This document shows, piece by piece, positions 10,221 through 20,454 of a stretch of 64,000 nt of DNA. How positions within the stretch are numbered: the stretch's first letter is position 1; every line of letters starts with the position of its first letter. The stretch spans positions 1,924,501-1,988,500 of the forward strand of contig CM053154.1 in NCBI GenBank assembly GCA_028571685.1, given 5' to 3'. The translations under genes and the position numbers were made by a program. The notes under the pieces are model-generated. The model saw nothing but the letters and a program-made list of their open reading frames with translations. It was not told the DNA's origin and ran no database searches. This DNA is from Heterohyrax brucei. Lineage: Eukaryota; Chordata; Mammalia; Hyracoidea; Procaviidae.

Positions 10221-13200
10221 ATGCCCTGTAACTGCTCATTGACGGGGATTAGGGGGTAGCTCCCCTCCGTGAGTTCTTGCTTGGGTTTCTCTGGCTTACG
10301 ACCAGGCCTCGGGGTGTGTAGCACTCTCAGAACAGTAGGACTAATAATGATAATAGCAAAGTGGAATGGCACCTCACCAGTTCTGGACTGAGGGACATCT
10401 GGTTGGGGTTTCTACACAGCAGTCACGTAGATAGTGCCGGTGTGCCCCGTGGGGTTCAGTTGCAGCCTCTGTCACAGGGCGTGGGCCGTGCTGGCCTCTT
10501 GGTGCAGCTGTGAGTCAAGAAGACAAGGCCACCCGAACTTGAAGGATGAACATGTTAAGTAGTCGTGGGCGAGGGACCCTCTGTCCCGGCTAAAACCTGG
10601 GCAGCTGCCTGGGTTCAGCTGTTCTAGCGCTGTAAAGTCCATTCTGCCTTGGCACCTCTGAGCACAGGGTGGGGATGACACCGTCTCCTCTCCCTTCCCT
10701 TACCTCACATGCTCCCCCTCCCCTTCAAGGCCTGTGGAGGGGACAGCCATGTTGGCTGCAGCCAGGGCCACCCTGGAATCCCAGCCGATTCGCTCAAGCT
10801 GCCCGGCCTGACTCCCTGCACTCACTGCTTTCTGGAAGGTGCTCCTGTCTGCCTGCTCTGTTCCCCCACACCCAGGGAAGAAGCAGAGGTGGGGACAGGA
10901 GACTGAGGGTGGTGCTGGGTCATCTGCATCCACAGGGGACCCCTCTACCACCCTGTTCCCATACTCTCAGGGAGGGAGGAGGGTGTGGGGAGAGGACTGA
11001 GGATGGAGCTAGGCCACTTCACCCATAGGCTCTGGCTTCACCCACAGTCATGTGACCCGGCAGCAGGTACCCTGAGGGATCCCAGTGCACCCCTACCCCT
11101 CTGCGAGTTCTTTCTCTGAACCACACTGCTGGGGAGCGCTTTACTGCTCCCAGCAACAGGCAGGCAGCAGATGGCGGTCGCTGTCGGAAAGCAAACCCCA
11201 GGGGAGCAAGGGTCACCTGGCACCCACTCCACAGACCAAGGACCCTGAGCAGTTAGGTTTGGGGCCAGAGGGAAGGTACATGTGGTGTACACGGGGAGTC
11301 TGGGAGCCCCGAAGCCACTGGACCCCCACTTCTGTGCTCTTCCGTCACTCCAGTCTCTGAGTCTATTCTTGGGAACTCAGCCTGAAACAGTTAGTCACAG
11401 GAGCAGTCCTAGAAAGAAGGCTCTAATGGGAACTTTGGAGCTGGGTCTTTCTCCAGCAGGATAATGATGGGGACTCTTGGAATGACAGTGACAGGGTGTG
11501 GACAGCCCTGGGAAGCTGTGCGGGCGTGACGGTGAGGAGGGGACGCACTTTGAAGGGGACGTGCTGGCTAGAACGAGAGACAGGCGGCCAGTAGGGCTGA
11601 AGGGGCCACGGGATTCAGTAGCTGTCACTGAGCACCTTTGGCTCATTCAAGAGATATGACAAGTTTGAGGTGATTAATCACCAACTCAAAGCAAACCATG
11701 AAGCCTCTTGGCAGAGTGCCCTCTGGCAGTGCTGAGAGAAGCTGTAATCACTACAGCTGACAGCCATCAGAGCAAAGGACCATCTCAGGAACCCCCGGAG
11801 CCACCAGAAGCTGGAAGAGGCCAGAGAAGATCCTCCCCAGGGGCAGCATAACGAGTTACAGATGTCCTGACAGCTGTGGAGGTGTTGGAACTGGCAAGAC
11901 GGACTGACAGCTGGCCAGAGTGCTGTGTCATGTATAAAGGGTGATTAGGAGGCAGCCACCCCAACACAAGTCACAGCCCTTTGCATGGTGTTGGAACCAG
12001 AACCGATTCTAAGACCTGGAACCCGCTGACGCGGGGTGGGGCCAGGCTGCTCCGGGGAAGGTCCCTGCGGGGCTGTGTCCAGTCTGCTCCGTGCTCCTTC
12101 TCCAAGGACTTCCCCCAGGAGGCCTGTCTAGTAGCCCCTTGGGGTTGCTGGGCACAGGGTTCAGATGAGTGCTCATACCTGAATGTCCCAAGTCCTGCTA
12201 TGGCTCTGCTGTAGCGGAGTTGCACTGGGCAGGGTAGTGCGGAGGCCTGCCTGGGCCCACAACTGTACACCTGTCCGAAAACGGTGTCATTGGCTGTGAT
12301 GTAGAAAACCTGGGGAGGCGTGGCTTCCGCAGGTCATTGGGGGGCTTGAGGAAGGCACCCACGAGCTGAAGCTGAAGGGTGGACATCTGCTGGTCACACA
12401 GAGGAGTGGGAAGATCCCTGCAGGCAGGGAGAACTACACAGGAGCCTTGAGGTTGGGGAGAGCTTGGCAAGCTCTGGGGGCCAACTGAGGGGCAGGATGT
12501 GGGGTCCCCGATGAATGAGGGAGAACACCTGAAGTGGGCTGGACAGAGAGCGGGATGGCGCACAGCCTAGGGTGACATTGCATTGGAAAGCCTTCAGCCA
12601 GGGAAGTGACATTGTCTGAGTACAATCTAAAAGACAGCCCTGTTGTTGGGGGACATGGTACAGAGAAGGGAAATAACAGAGAGAGATGGGCAGCCAGGAG
12701 GCCAGGAACTCTATGCCCATTGCCTTCTTGGTCGTGGTAGCACATGAGCGAGGCTTCCCACGAAGAACAAATCAATTCACCCATGTAACTTCCCCAGCCT
12801 GATTTCTCTCCACATGTGAGCCCTTATTTAACATCATCTAACAAGTGAGAAGACCTCTGCCATAGTCAGAATCAGTATCATGTGGAAACAAACGGGGCAC
12901 TGGTTTTAGGTGTTTGGGGCACCCTGTCACTGTGTTTTCACTATAGTGTGAAACAGCATCCGTTTGATGGGCCCTGAGCCTCCCTGCCGTGCACTGTGCT
13001 CCGGAAGCTGACCCCGCAGACTGTACCTCTGGGTTCCCAGCCTCTGAGCTCCACTGGGGTTCAGCCAGTGCGAGGGTCACTGTGAGCAAAGAGAGCTAGG
13101 GATTAGGGATGAGGTGAAGGGAGCCGTTCCCCTTCCCAGCCTTCTGCTCCCTGCTCTCTCCTTGCTCAGCCCCACTTCCAAGAATCCAGCAAGAGCAGAC

Positions 13201-13269
13201 TGGCCCTTTCGGGGAAACCGTGTTTGTCTCTGGCTAGACCCTCAGTGCCTCACCGTCCTTCGGGATCCT
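10221..13269. other. Long unassigned stretch, no gene recognised
   Basis: About 3 kb without a clear gene or repeat. The segment at 11795-11870 (ccaccagaagctggaagagg) resembles the middle of an MLT1 LTR. The segment at 12240-12770 has phrases of an ancient interspersed repeat (gggaagtgacattgtctgag) whose family I could not name. Neither is strong enough for a separate call. Open frames here are below 140 codons and lack motifs. Confidence 0.35.
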
Positions 13270-13640
13270 GTTGGCCCAGGCTGTGTTTCTTCATTAGGGT
13301 CTCTTGAGTTGAACTTTGTGGTAGAGAGGAGAGCTGACGCAGCAGAGCTGCACTGCTGGCGGAGAACGTGGCACATGCTGTGGACTTGAGAAGAATGAAC
13401 AAATCGGGCTGAGAAGAAAGACAGCCAGAATGCTCCTTCGAAGCAAGGATGGTGGGGCTGCAGCTTGCTTATCTGATACAGCATCAGAAAAAACCTGTCT
13501 CTAGAAAAGGACGCCGTGGTTGATAAAAGATCAGTGAAAATGAGGGAAGCCCCCGCTGCGATGGACTGACATACCAGCCGCATCAACACACTGAAACCAA
13601 GAATCAGTAAGACAGCGTGCAGGACCGGCGGCTCACAGCT
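13270..13640 (+). mobile_element. RTE (BovB-like) LINE, 3' part of ORF2, sense
   Basis: The order of phrases matches the end of the afrotherian RTE reverse-transcriptase gene: a region equivalent to 'cactgctggcggagaacg', then gaagaatgaacaaatcgg, agccagaatgctccttcgaa, gcaaggatggtggggctgc, and gaaaaggacgccgtgg. It breaks off near 13640 before the 3' terminal sequence. Several frame breaks make it inactive. Confidence 0.75.
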
Positions 13641-13713
13641 ACACCAGCACACCCCATGTAGGGTGCCAACATGATGGTCTGCACCCTCTTACTGAGTGCT
13701 GTCCTCCTGCCTT

Positions 13714-13880
13714 AACCAAACCAAGCCAAATCCAGTGCCATCAAGTCTATTCTGACTCAGAGGGACCGTATGGACTGAGTAGAATGGCCCCATGGAGTTT
13801 TCAAAGAGTACCTGGTGAATTTGAGCTGCTTACCTTTTGGTTAGCAGTTGTCGCCCTTAGCCACTCTGCCACCAGGGTTT
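13714..13880 (-). mobile_element. AfroSINE-type SINE, antisense
   Basis: Begins on the + strand with aaccaaaccaagccaaatcc, continues with gtgccatcaagtctattctg and gagtagaatggccccatgg, and ends with the reversed head ccactctgccaccagggttt. Near full length for the short form of this SINE. Confidence 0.9.
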
Positions 13881-14756
13881 CGTCCCCTCCCTTAGGTCTT
13901 ATAAACGGTATAGAAGCTGTGAGCAGTGTGAACCCCAGGGTGCAAACCAGGACAGGTGTCTGTGGGAGGGAGCTACTGACTGGGTCTGAGTATTCAGTAC
14001 CTGAGACGTTAACTCGAAGTCTGCATCCAAAAAGGCCAAGAGAATTCTAAAGAAATATTCCACATCAGTCTCATAGCCTCTTTTAAATCAGTCAGAGGCA
14101 GTTCATCACAGGAGCTACTAAAAAAAGAAAAAAAAAAAGATTTAAGTGTTTTGCAAGGGCAGCTGAGAGTCTTAATTTGTGGCTAAAATAAGTTAATCAG
14201 AGACCAAGAACGGAATTTACTAATTTTAATGTCAAGTGCATTGCTACTTACCCAGTTTCTACTTGGAAAAATAATGTACAATAACCCCTAAAGGGTAACA
14301 CAAGCAGGGGGACAATAACTGCAGAGGTGTGTTCATGTTTAAAAAAGTGGCCATAAATCACACTGTGTCTACAGCTCAAGGATTCACTGTAGGAGACATT
14401 GGCTGGTCCATTTTTGGGTGACAGATGTCTGCTGTCGCTACATTTTTCTTTCATTTTACACGGGGCTATCGCTACGGGGCGATATTTCACCTCCCAGGTT
14501 GATTCCGAGGCTTGACTGGGTGAGATCTGAGCTCAGAGAGAGATCCAGAACACTTCCTCTCAGATAGGAATCCATCTCTACCTATGCTGTGTTTCCTAAA
14601 GAAGAAAGACAGACAGACAAAACGGCAAATGTCCCTTTTGAAAGTTCAAATGCGAAGGCATGAATAATTTAGAGATAAAATCAAAGCTAGCCACTGTTAG
14701 ACATCTTGTGCCTGGCCTTTCAGATGTCCTTCTGTGAACGTATGTGTATCACAGTG
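13881..14756. other. AT-rich unassigned stretch
   Basis: Mostly AT-rich, with an A-rich run (aaaaaaagaaaaaaaaaaaga) at about 14120-14140. I see no recognisable retroposon body before the A-run on either strand and no exon. Confidence 0.35.
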
Positions 14757-15668
14757 TTGCTGTTGGGGGCCATCAAGCCGATTCAGAGTCGCAATGACCT
14801 ACGCACTACAGAACGAAGCACGACCTGGTCCTACTTCATCCTCACAGTCACTGCGGGCTTTGAGCCCATTCTTGCAGCCACTGTGTCAGTTCACCTCACT
14901 GAGGGTCTTCCTCTTTTTCGTTGACCTTCCACTTCAACAGCTATGATGCCCTTCTTCAGGGATTGGTCCCTTGTGCTCACATGTCCAAAGTATGAATGAT
15001 GAACTGTCAGGATCCTTGCTTTAAAGAGCGCCCCGGCTGTACCTCTTCTAAGAGAGATGTTTGTGCTTCTGGCAATCTATGTTATAGCCAGCGTTCTTTG
15101 CCAGCATCACAATTCAAAGGCCTCAGTTCTTTTGGGTCTTCCGTATTCACTGTGCAGCTTTCACACGGATGTGAAGTGATTGAAAACAGCATGGCTGGGG
15201 TCAGGCGCACCGTTGTCCTCAGAGTGACATCTTTGCTTTTCAACACTTTGAAGAGGAGCTTTTACAGCAGATCTGCCCAGTGCAGTAGATCTTTTGATTT
15301 CTTGACTGCTCTTTCCACAGGGATTGATTGTGCATCCAAATAAAATGAAATCCTTGACAGCCTCAGTGTTTTCTCCCTGTAACATAATGTTGATGTTGCT
15401 TATTGGTCCACGTGTGAGGTTTTCTGTTTTCTTGATGTTGAGGTGTAATCCATACTGAAGGCCATGGTCTTTGATCTTCATCAGCAAGTGCTCCAAGTCC
15501 TCTTCACTTCCAGCAAGCAGGGTTGTGTCATCTACATAATGCAGGTTGCTAATGAGTCTTCTTCTAATCCTGGTGGCCCATTCTTCTTCACATAGTCTAG
15601 CCTCTCAGTTTTTTGCTCATCAAACAGGTTGAGTAGGTACGGTGAAAGGACACAACCCTGGGGACTCT
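14757..15668 (-). mobile_element. RTE (BovB-like) LINE, 5'-truncated, antisense, with reverse-transcriptase remnants
   Basis: Reading the minus strand from 15668, two translations carry reverse-transcriptase features. One is the QGCVLSPYLLNLF block (about 15630-15670). The other is the catalytic YVDD box (codons at 15538-15527), followed by TTLLAGSEEDLEHLLMKIKD, HGLQYGLHLNIKKT and a DFILFGCTI-like stretch. These match the palm and thumb region of RTE/BovB ORF2p, which copies LINE RNA at a nicked target. The frame is broken by shifts and stops. The 3' untranslated end reaches about 14757 on the + strand (ttgctgttgggggccatcaa) and has the tail shared with the SINEs of this window. About 0.9 kb of an expected 3-kb element remains, and the endonuclease part is missing. 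Confidence 0.9.
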
Positions 15669-15692
15669 TAACCACTGCTATGTATAGTATAT

Positions 15693-15830
15693 ACTGGTGG
15701 CATAGTGCTGAAGAGCTAGGGCTGCCAACTAAAACATCAGCGTTTGAATTCACCAGATGCTCCTTGGAAACCCTATGGAAATAGTTCTACTCAGAGCCAC
15801 CTGATGGCAATGGGTTTGTTTTTTTGTTTT
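15693..15830 (+). mobile_element. AfroSINE-type SINE, sense
   Basis: Head actggtggcatagtgctgaa, body gtttgaattcaccagatgct, ccttggaaaccctatggaaa, and tail ctgatggcaatgggtttg followed by a T-rich end. It is the short form and lies just beyond the truncated 5' end of the RTE copy. Confidence 0.9.
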
Positions 15831-15853
15831 CGTATATATAAGACAGTAATACA

Positions 15854-16216
15854 CAGTGAGACTTCCATATCTATGTGTTCTACATTCATAGATCAACCAA
15901 CACCACATCAAAAACATTTGGAACAAAAAAGAAAGTCTCAAAAATCAAGACTTGGATTGGCTGCACACGTAAGGGTGTGTGGACATACCTGGCTGTAGCC
16001 TCCTGCTGTCTCAGAGATGCTCAGTCTCTCAGTGCTCATTGTTAGGGTAGTAGTCATCTCATGTTTTCTCATTACTTCTTAAACAATGCAATACAGCAAC
16101 TGTTTTACATAGCATTTACATTTCATTAGGTATTATAAGTAATCTAGACAATTTAAAATACAAGGAATGTTTGTATGGGTTCTACACAACTACTACACCA
16201 TTTTATATAAGGAACT
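15854..16216 (-). mobile_element. Tigger-type DNA transposon (MER2-like), left segment
   Basis: The terminal inverted repeat begins near 15854 (cagtgagacttccatatcta). It is followed by atagatcaaccaacaccaca, and later by tacatagcatttacatttca, ttaggtattataagtaatct and ctacaccattttatataagg, all in the order of the MER2/Tigger nonautonomous family as I recall it. The element is cut at 16216 by an L1-derived insertion and resumes at 17395. It encodes nothing and would have been moved by a TcMar-Tigger transposase. Confidence 0.8.
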
Positions 16217-17394
16217 GGGGGCGGAGTCAACATGGCCAACTAGACACACGTCTCTTTAATTGCCTCTGAAAACTAAGGCCTAGATTGATAGTTAAATGGA
16301 GCTTTCTGGACACCCAGTGAGCCCTAGGATAAGGCATAGGGCTGTCAATTTGGTCTACATGCCACTGAAGGGAAACTTCTTCTCTTTTGCTGACCCACAC
16401 CATTGTTGAATGCCAGCTCGTGTGGTCTCTCTTAGCCAGCAGACAAGGTTCGGTCTTAACAGGCAGCAAAGCTCAGCTGCACTGCTGACATGATCAGCTG
16501 GCAAAATAGCCACGTTTTGAAAGTCCGGCTCTAGACTCTGAGCACCTCAGCCCCTCCACCTTCTCTCTCCAAACCTCCACCATTGACTCAGCTATTTCAC
16601 AGCAGGCGGGAGAGCTTGTGTGGGATGTCTTCATGTTGACTGGGAGATGGAGTTACCCAAAGGGAGGCCTCAGCAGGGGTTAATTCCCAGACTGGGAGGT
16701 AGTGCCAGCCTGGGGAGTGCATTCCCAACAGAAAAGCTGTGGTTAGCACAGTGTAGCCTCATGGTTGGGGCATGATAGTGGATGACAGCAGGGCAGCAGC
16801 CTGTCCATACTTTGAACTAGATTACAGCATCTGAGAATGGATACAGAGGCGTCTCCATTGCCAGCTGGGAAAGGGGCTTGCACACCTGACAGCCTGACTG
16901 ATTTTGGAAGCTGTCAGATAGCTTTTATTTTTCAAAATAAGACTACCTAGAGAAATAACTGCAGTGCAGTCTGATGGCATCTCTTTCAGCCTTTACTGAC
17001 CCACATCATAGGGTAAGCTGACAACTCCCCAGTGACTCCATAAGTAGGGCCATGTCTATCCCAACCAGGAGGTTGAGACTGCTACCCCAGTGATTCAATG
17101 GGGCTTTGTCACTGGAGTACATAGAGGTGATGGGTGATCAACATCCGTCTCAGACCATGAGTCAGATCCTGTTAAGGTGACACCAGAGAAACTAAACAAC
17201 CAGAGAAACTAAACAACCTCTAGATGTCCCAAAAGCAACAAACGCTTGCCATACACTTAAAGAAAACTCCACCCATGGCTCCAGAAAGCCCCCAAAAGAA
17301 AGAACCAGAGAACTTCCCAGATGAAGAAGCCTTTCTGAAACTATCAGAAGTCGAGTACGAAAGGATTATATATAGAGCCCTCCTAGACATTGTG
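16217..17394 (+). mobile_element. L1 5'-end piece: 5'UTR plus start of ORF1, 3'-truncated
   Basis: The insert opens with gggggcggagtcaacatggc, the usual start of an L1 5'UTR. It continues for about 1 kb of promoter/UTR sequence and enters ORF1 at the ATG of 17224. The reading (MSQKQQTLAI..., ...EAFLKLSEVEYERI...) resembles the N-terminal part of an L1 ORF1 RNA-binding protein and stops after about 57 codons at the insert's end. A perfect 11-bp repeat, tataaggaact, flanks it at 16206-16216 and 17395-17405. There is no poly-A and nothing of ORF2 or the 3'UTR, the opposite of usual 5' truncation. A 17-bp unit (ccagagaaactaaacaa) is tandemly doubled at 17187-17220. Confidence 0.8.
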
Positions 17395-17477
17395 TATAAG
17401 GAACTCGCACATCCGTGGACTTTGGATTCTGTAGGATGTCCTGGAATCAATGCCCTGAGAAACCTGAGGGATGACTG
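17395..17477 (-). mobile_element. Tigger-type DNA transposon (MER2-like), right segment
   Basis: Continues the interrupted element: gcacatccgtggactttgga, ggatgtcctggaatcaatgc, and the right terminal repeat gagggatgactg near 17466-17477, whose complement matches the left end. Together with the left segment it gives about 445 bp. Confidence 0.8.
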
Positions 17478-17515
17478 CACTTGCACTTTTAATTTTTGTT
17501 TAGCTTCACCACACA

Positions 17516-17972
17516 CTGTGAATTCAATTATGTCTCCCCAAACATATGTTCAAGTCCTAACTCCAGTACCCAGGAATATGACCCTGTTTGGAAATGGAAT
17601 TTCCTTTTGTTATGCAAATGAGGCCATGTTGGGGCATGTTCTGTCCTAACCCTAATGCCTTCTGAGCGGTGTCTTATGAAAAGGAAAAACAGACATAGAG
17701 AGGTGCACAGAGGGTGAGGACACCATGTGAAGACCCCACTACAAGCCAAGGAACATCACAAGACGCTTCGACTGCAGAAGCTGAAAAGATGAGGAGGACC
17801 CTTGCCCAGAGCTCACAGTGAGAGCCTCACCCTGACCTCAGGCATTAAAGCATAGACAATTGACACCCCCAAATCTGACTTCTAGTTTCAGAACTTTGAG
17901 AAAATAAATATCTGTTCTTGAAAGCCACTTACTTATGGTATTTTTGTTATGGCAGTTTTGGAAATTATCTCA
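17516..17972 (+). mobile_element. Solo MaLR-type LTR (MST/MLT1-like), sense
   Basis: The LTR reads tgaattcaattatgtctccc, catatgttcaagtcctaact, gaatatgaccctgtttggaa, ctacaagccaaggaacatca, and a 3' part with aataaa at 17903-17908 and tatggtatttttgttatggc. This is the layout of MST/MLT1 LTRs, with polyadenylation signal. No internal region or second LTR is adjacent, so it is a solo LTR. It follows the Tigger end by about 40 bp. Confidence 0.8.
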
Positions 17973-18108
17973 CCATACAATTTGGGCTTCTTTGTATGTC
18001 AGATATTTAGATTACTTTCTAATGACTGTAGATAATTTCATTTGTGTGGATGGCCCAAAACTCCTTTATTTAGTGTCCTATTTATAAATCTACAAGTTGT
18101 TTCAAGAA

Positions 18109-18410
18109 GGCAGTAGTGGTTCAGTGGTATGATTCCATCCTTCCACGAGGGGTACCCAGGTTCAATCACCCGCCAAGGCACTTCATGGACAGCCACCACT
18201 CACTGGTCTGTGGAGGTCTGGGCATTGCTGTGGTGCTGAATGGGTGTCAGAGGAGATCTCAGACTAAGGCCGACGACAGAGAAAGCCCTGGTGATCTGCT
18301 CCTTCCAAACAACAACAACTGTGAACGAAAACCTTGGGTATCAGAATAGTCTGATCCTGTTGTGATGAAGTTGGCTGAGGGCCAACTTGGTGGCAGCTAG
18401 TAACAACAAA
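18109..18410 (+). mobile_element. tRNA-Gly-headed SINE, near full length, sense
   Basis: The head at 18110-18182 resembles a tRNA-Gly with a TCC anticodon: A box tagtggttcagtggtatgat, loop ccttccac and B box ggttcaatcac. The body contains agatctcagactaaggccga and gccctggtgatctgctcctt, the same phrases as the RTE 5' body. The end (gtggcagctagtaacaacaa) is like the RTE/SINE (CAA)n tail. It is the best copy here of a second SINE family, about 300 bp long. Confidence 0.85.
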
Positions 18411-18739
18411 TTGTTTGAATTGTTTTGGCTTTTCTATTACACTCAATGTCATCATAATTGTTACTGTACACTCTTGTTTTTGAACTGTTTGATAAATGCA
18501 GGATGAAAGTCCACCAAAGGACATACATGATTTCAATCTTATGTATAGACCATTTGTGTGGATTTTTCTTGGGATTTTACATCTTTTACATGCTTTTCCT
18601 ATTGGTCTTTTTATTATTTTGTGAGATCTTCTCATGTTAAACACAATGCCTGATGCAGCAAATAGAAGTAATTAACTAGAAATTTGTAAATCAACGTGGA
18701 TTATAAAGCTGAATGGAACACAAAAAAACCCATCGCAGT

Positions 18740-18835
18740 ATATGTTTTATGTAAATTGATATATGTAAAATATATGTATATAATATATGCCATGCATGTA
18801 TTATGTTTATGTTGTGATATATAACATATACACAT
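18740..18835. repeat. AT-rich TATG/TATA simple tract
   Basis: Alternating TA/TG steps such as gatatatgtaaaatatatgt and gatatataacatatacaca. Low-complexity and imperfect. Confidence 0.7.
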
Positions 18836-18849
18836 TATTCTCCAGGAAA

Positions 18850-19200
18850 TGGTGGGCAAATTAATTTAGGTCAATGCTGCTACCAAGAAAAATTAGAAAA
18901 CCTGGAAGAACCACACTGAGGCAATAAAGGAAGACCAGCTGAACCGAGGGACAGGATACGAATGAATAGGACCATACAACACGGCAAAGCTGTCAGTCTC
19001 TTCCAGATTTATCAACAGCGGAAAGGCAAAACCAATCAAAATCACATCAGTTCTTCATTTCTTGTGGCAAATTGTGACGCTGATTCTAAAAGTACAGAGA
19101 GATGCAAAGGTCTCAAACAGTCAGCGAAAAGCTGAAGGAGAAGGAGAACGTGGCAGAGCTGGACCTCCCCCGTGTTGGTCTTCACTACAGACGAGCACCA
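18850..19200 (+). mobile_element. L1 fragment, ORF2 part, sense
   Basis: A run of L1 ORF2 phrases occurs in order: gcaataaaggaagaccagct, cagtctcttccagatttatc, aaccaatcaaaatcacatca, caaattgtgacgctgattct, agagagatgcaaaggtctca, and aaggagaacgtggcagagct. Both ends are truncated and the frame is broken. Confidence 0.75.
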
Positions 19201-19204
19201 GTGG

Positions 19205-19402
19205 GGCTGGCGGGCGTCTGCTCGCCACCCTTGCTTCTAAGGAGCGTTCTGGCTGTGTTTCTTCCTGGACAGATCTGCTTGTTTTTCTGCCTGTCCGTTG
19301 TACGTTCGTTCTTTTTCACTAGCTCTGTGATTCCAAAGGTGCCCATTCTCTTTCAGACAGCCTTGTTCATCATCCAGCTCCTGCATGCCTATGAAGTGGT
19401 TG
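19205..19402 (-). mobile_element. RTE (BovB-like) LINE fragment, antisense
   Basis: Contains cccttgcttctaaggagcgt, tctggctgtgtttcttcctg and catcatccagctcctgcatg, matching the antisense of the RTE 3' coding end in the same order as the longer copy at 14757-15668. It directly abuts the L1 fragment upstream. Confidence 0.75.
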
Positions 19403-19430
19403 TTTAAATTAGGAGGGGGCAATTTTTCTT

Positions 19431-19729
19431 TTTTCTGCCAAAGGCCAGATAATAAATAATTTTGGCCTTGTGGGTCACATGGTCTCTGACTCAACTACTC
19501 AAGCCTGCTGCCGTGGCGAGAAGGCTGCACAGGCGATTCGTGGCCCAGGGGACGTGTCCATTCCAATGGAGCTGTATTTGTGGTGGATGAGTTCATCGAT
19601 GGACACCTAATGTTTACATGTCATATCTTCTGCCATTTTTTTTTCAGTGATTAAAAAATGTAAAAGTGACTGTTAGCTCACATGTTATACAAAAACAGAC
19701 AAATTTGGCCTGTGGGCTGTTGACACCTG
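19431..19729 (-). mobile_element. hAT (Charlie-type) DNA transposon remnant
   Basis: The + strand reads ccaaaggccagataataaat, ttttggccttgtgggtcaca, tctctgactcaactactcaa, and ends tttggcctgtgggctgttga plus cacctg. This is the reverse of the widespread mammalian element that opens CAGGGGTCGGCAAAC. It is noncoding. I do not trust myself to give the subfamily name. Confidence 0.75.
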
Positions 19730-19991
19730 GTTTAGGTTAGGTGATTGACCCCAATTTGCTTCTCCCAGCAGAGGAAAGGTGGGTGCTCTCTGGAAGAGAC
19801 TGCAGCCACTGGACCCTCCCCAGGTCTGTACATATAATCCCTGGAATGCAACAAAAAAGTAAAGTGAAGAAAGACGATAGAGGACAGTTCACAGGTGCTG
19901 TGCTGTTGGCAGACAGACTTTAAAACACCAGTGACTAAGGTCTCCTAGGAGATACACAGATGGGCAGACGAGAATGTTACCAATCAGATGA

Positions 19992-20443
19992 TGTTTTAGT
20001 CACCTGGTGCTACTCTGACAGAAAATACCATGAGTGGAAGGCTTCATGAAGGGAAACTTTATTGTCACTGTTCGGTAAGCCACAAATCTAACCATAAGCT
20101 ACAAGTCCATCCAATAGGAGAAACTGCCACAGTCCGGCAGGCTGAGTCGCAATTCAATGAGCATCTCAGCACAGGGACCTCTGGTCCAAAGGCCGTGCTC
20201 TGCTCTCGGTCCTGCTTTCCTGGTGGTGTGAGGCTCCCAGCCGACCCTGTCACCTCTCTCCTGTGTGTCCCACAGCTGGTAGCTGGAGTCCCACCTCACT
20301 ACCGCAGCTGCTGCCTGTTCTCCCTCATCAGCATCAAGGAGTCAGGATTCACAACCCAGGGGAGGAATCACGTCGTACTGGGACTCAGAGCCAAGTCAAA
20401 TCAATACACACATTTCTGGGGGGACACAATGCAATCCATGACA
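19992..20443 (-). mobile_element. Solo LTR, same family as the 43.5-45.3 kb element, antisense
   Basis: On the minus strand the LTR starts tgtcatggattgcattgtgt at 20443 and ends near 19992 in gtgactaaaaca. It aligns along its whole length, by eye, with the two LTRs at 43551-43997 and 44830-45255, with clear divergence. Flanking 5-mers gatga (left) and catga (right) agree at four of five positions, consistent with a 5-bp target duplication as in ERV-L/MaLR elements. No internal sequence is present. Confidence 0.85.
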
Positions 20444-20454
20444 CATGAAAATCC

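Noticed and set aside
17224..17649. 141-codon frame as a gene
   Set aside because: Its first 57 codons are the start of L1 ORF1 and the remainder is read-through into Tigger and LTR sequence.
18110..18182. Possible tRNA-Gly gene on the + strand
   Set aside because: A and B boxes are recognisable, but it runs directly into the SINE body and (CAA)n-like end, and acceptor pairing is poor.
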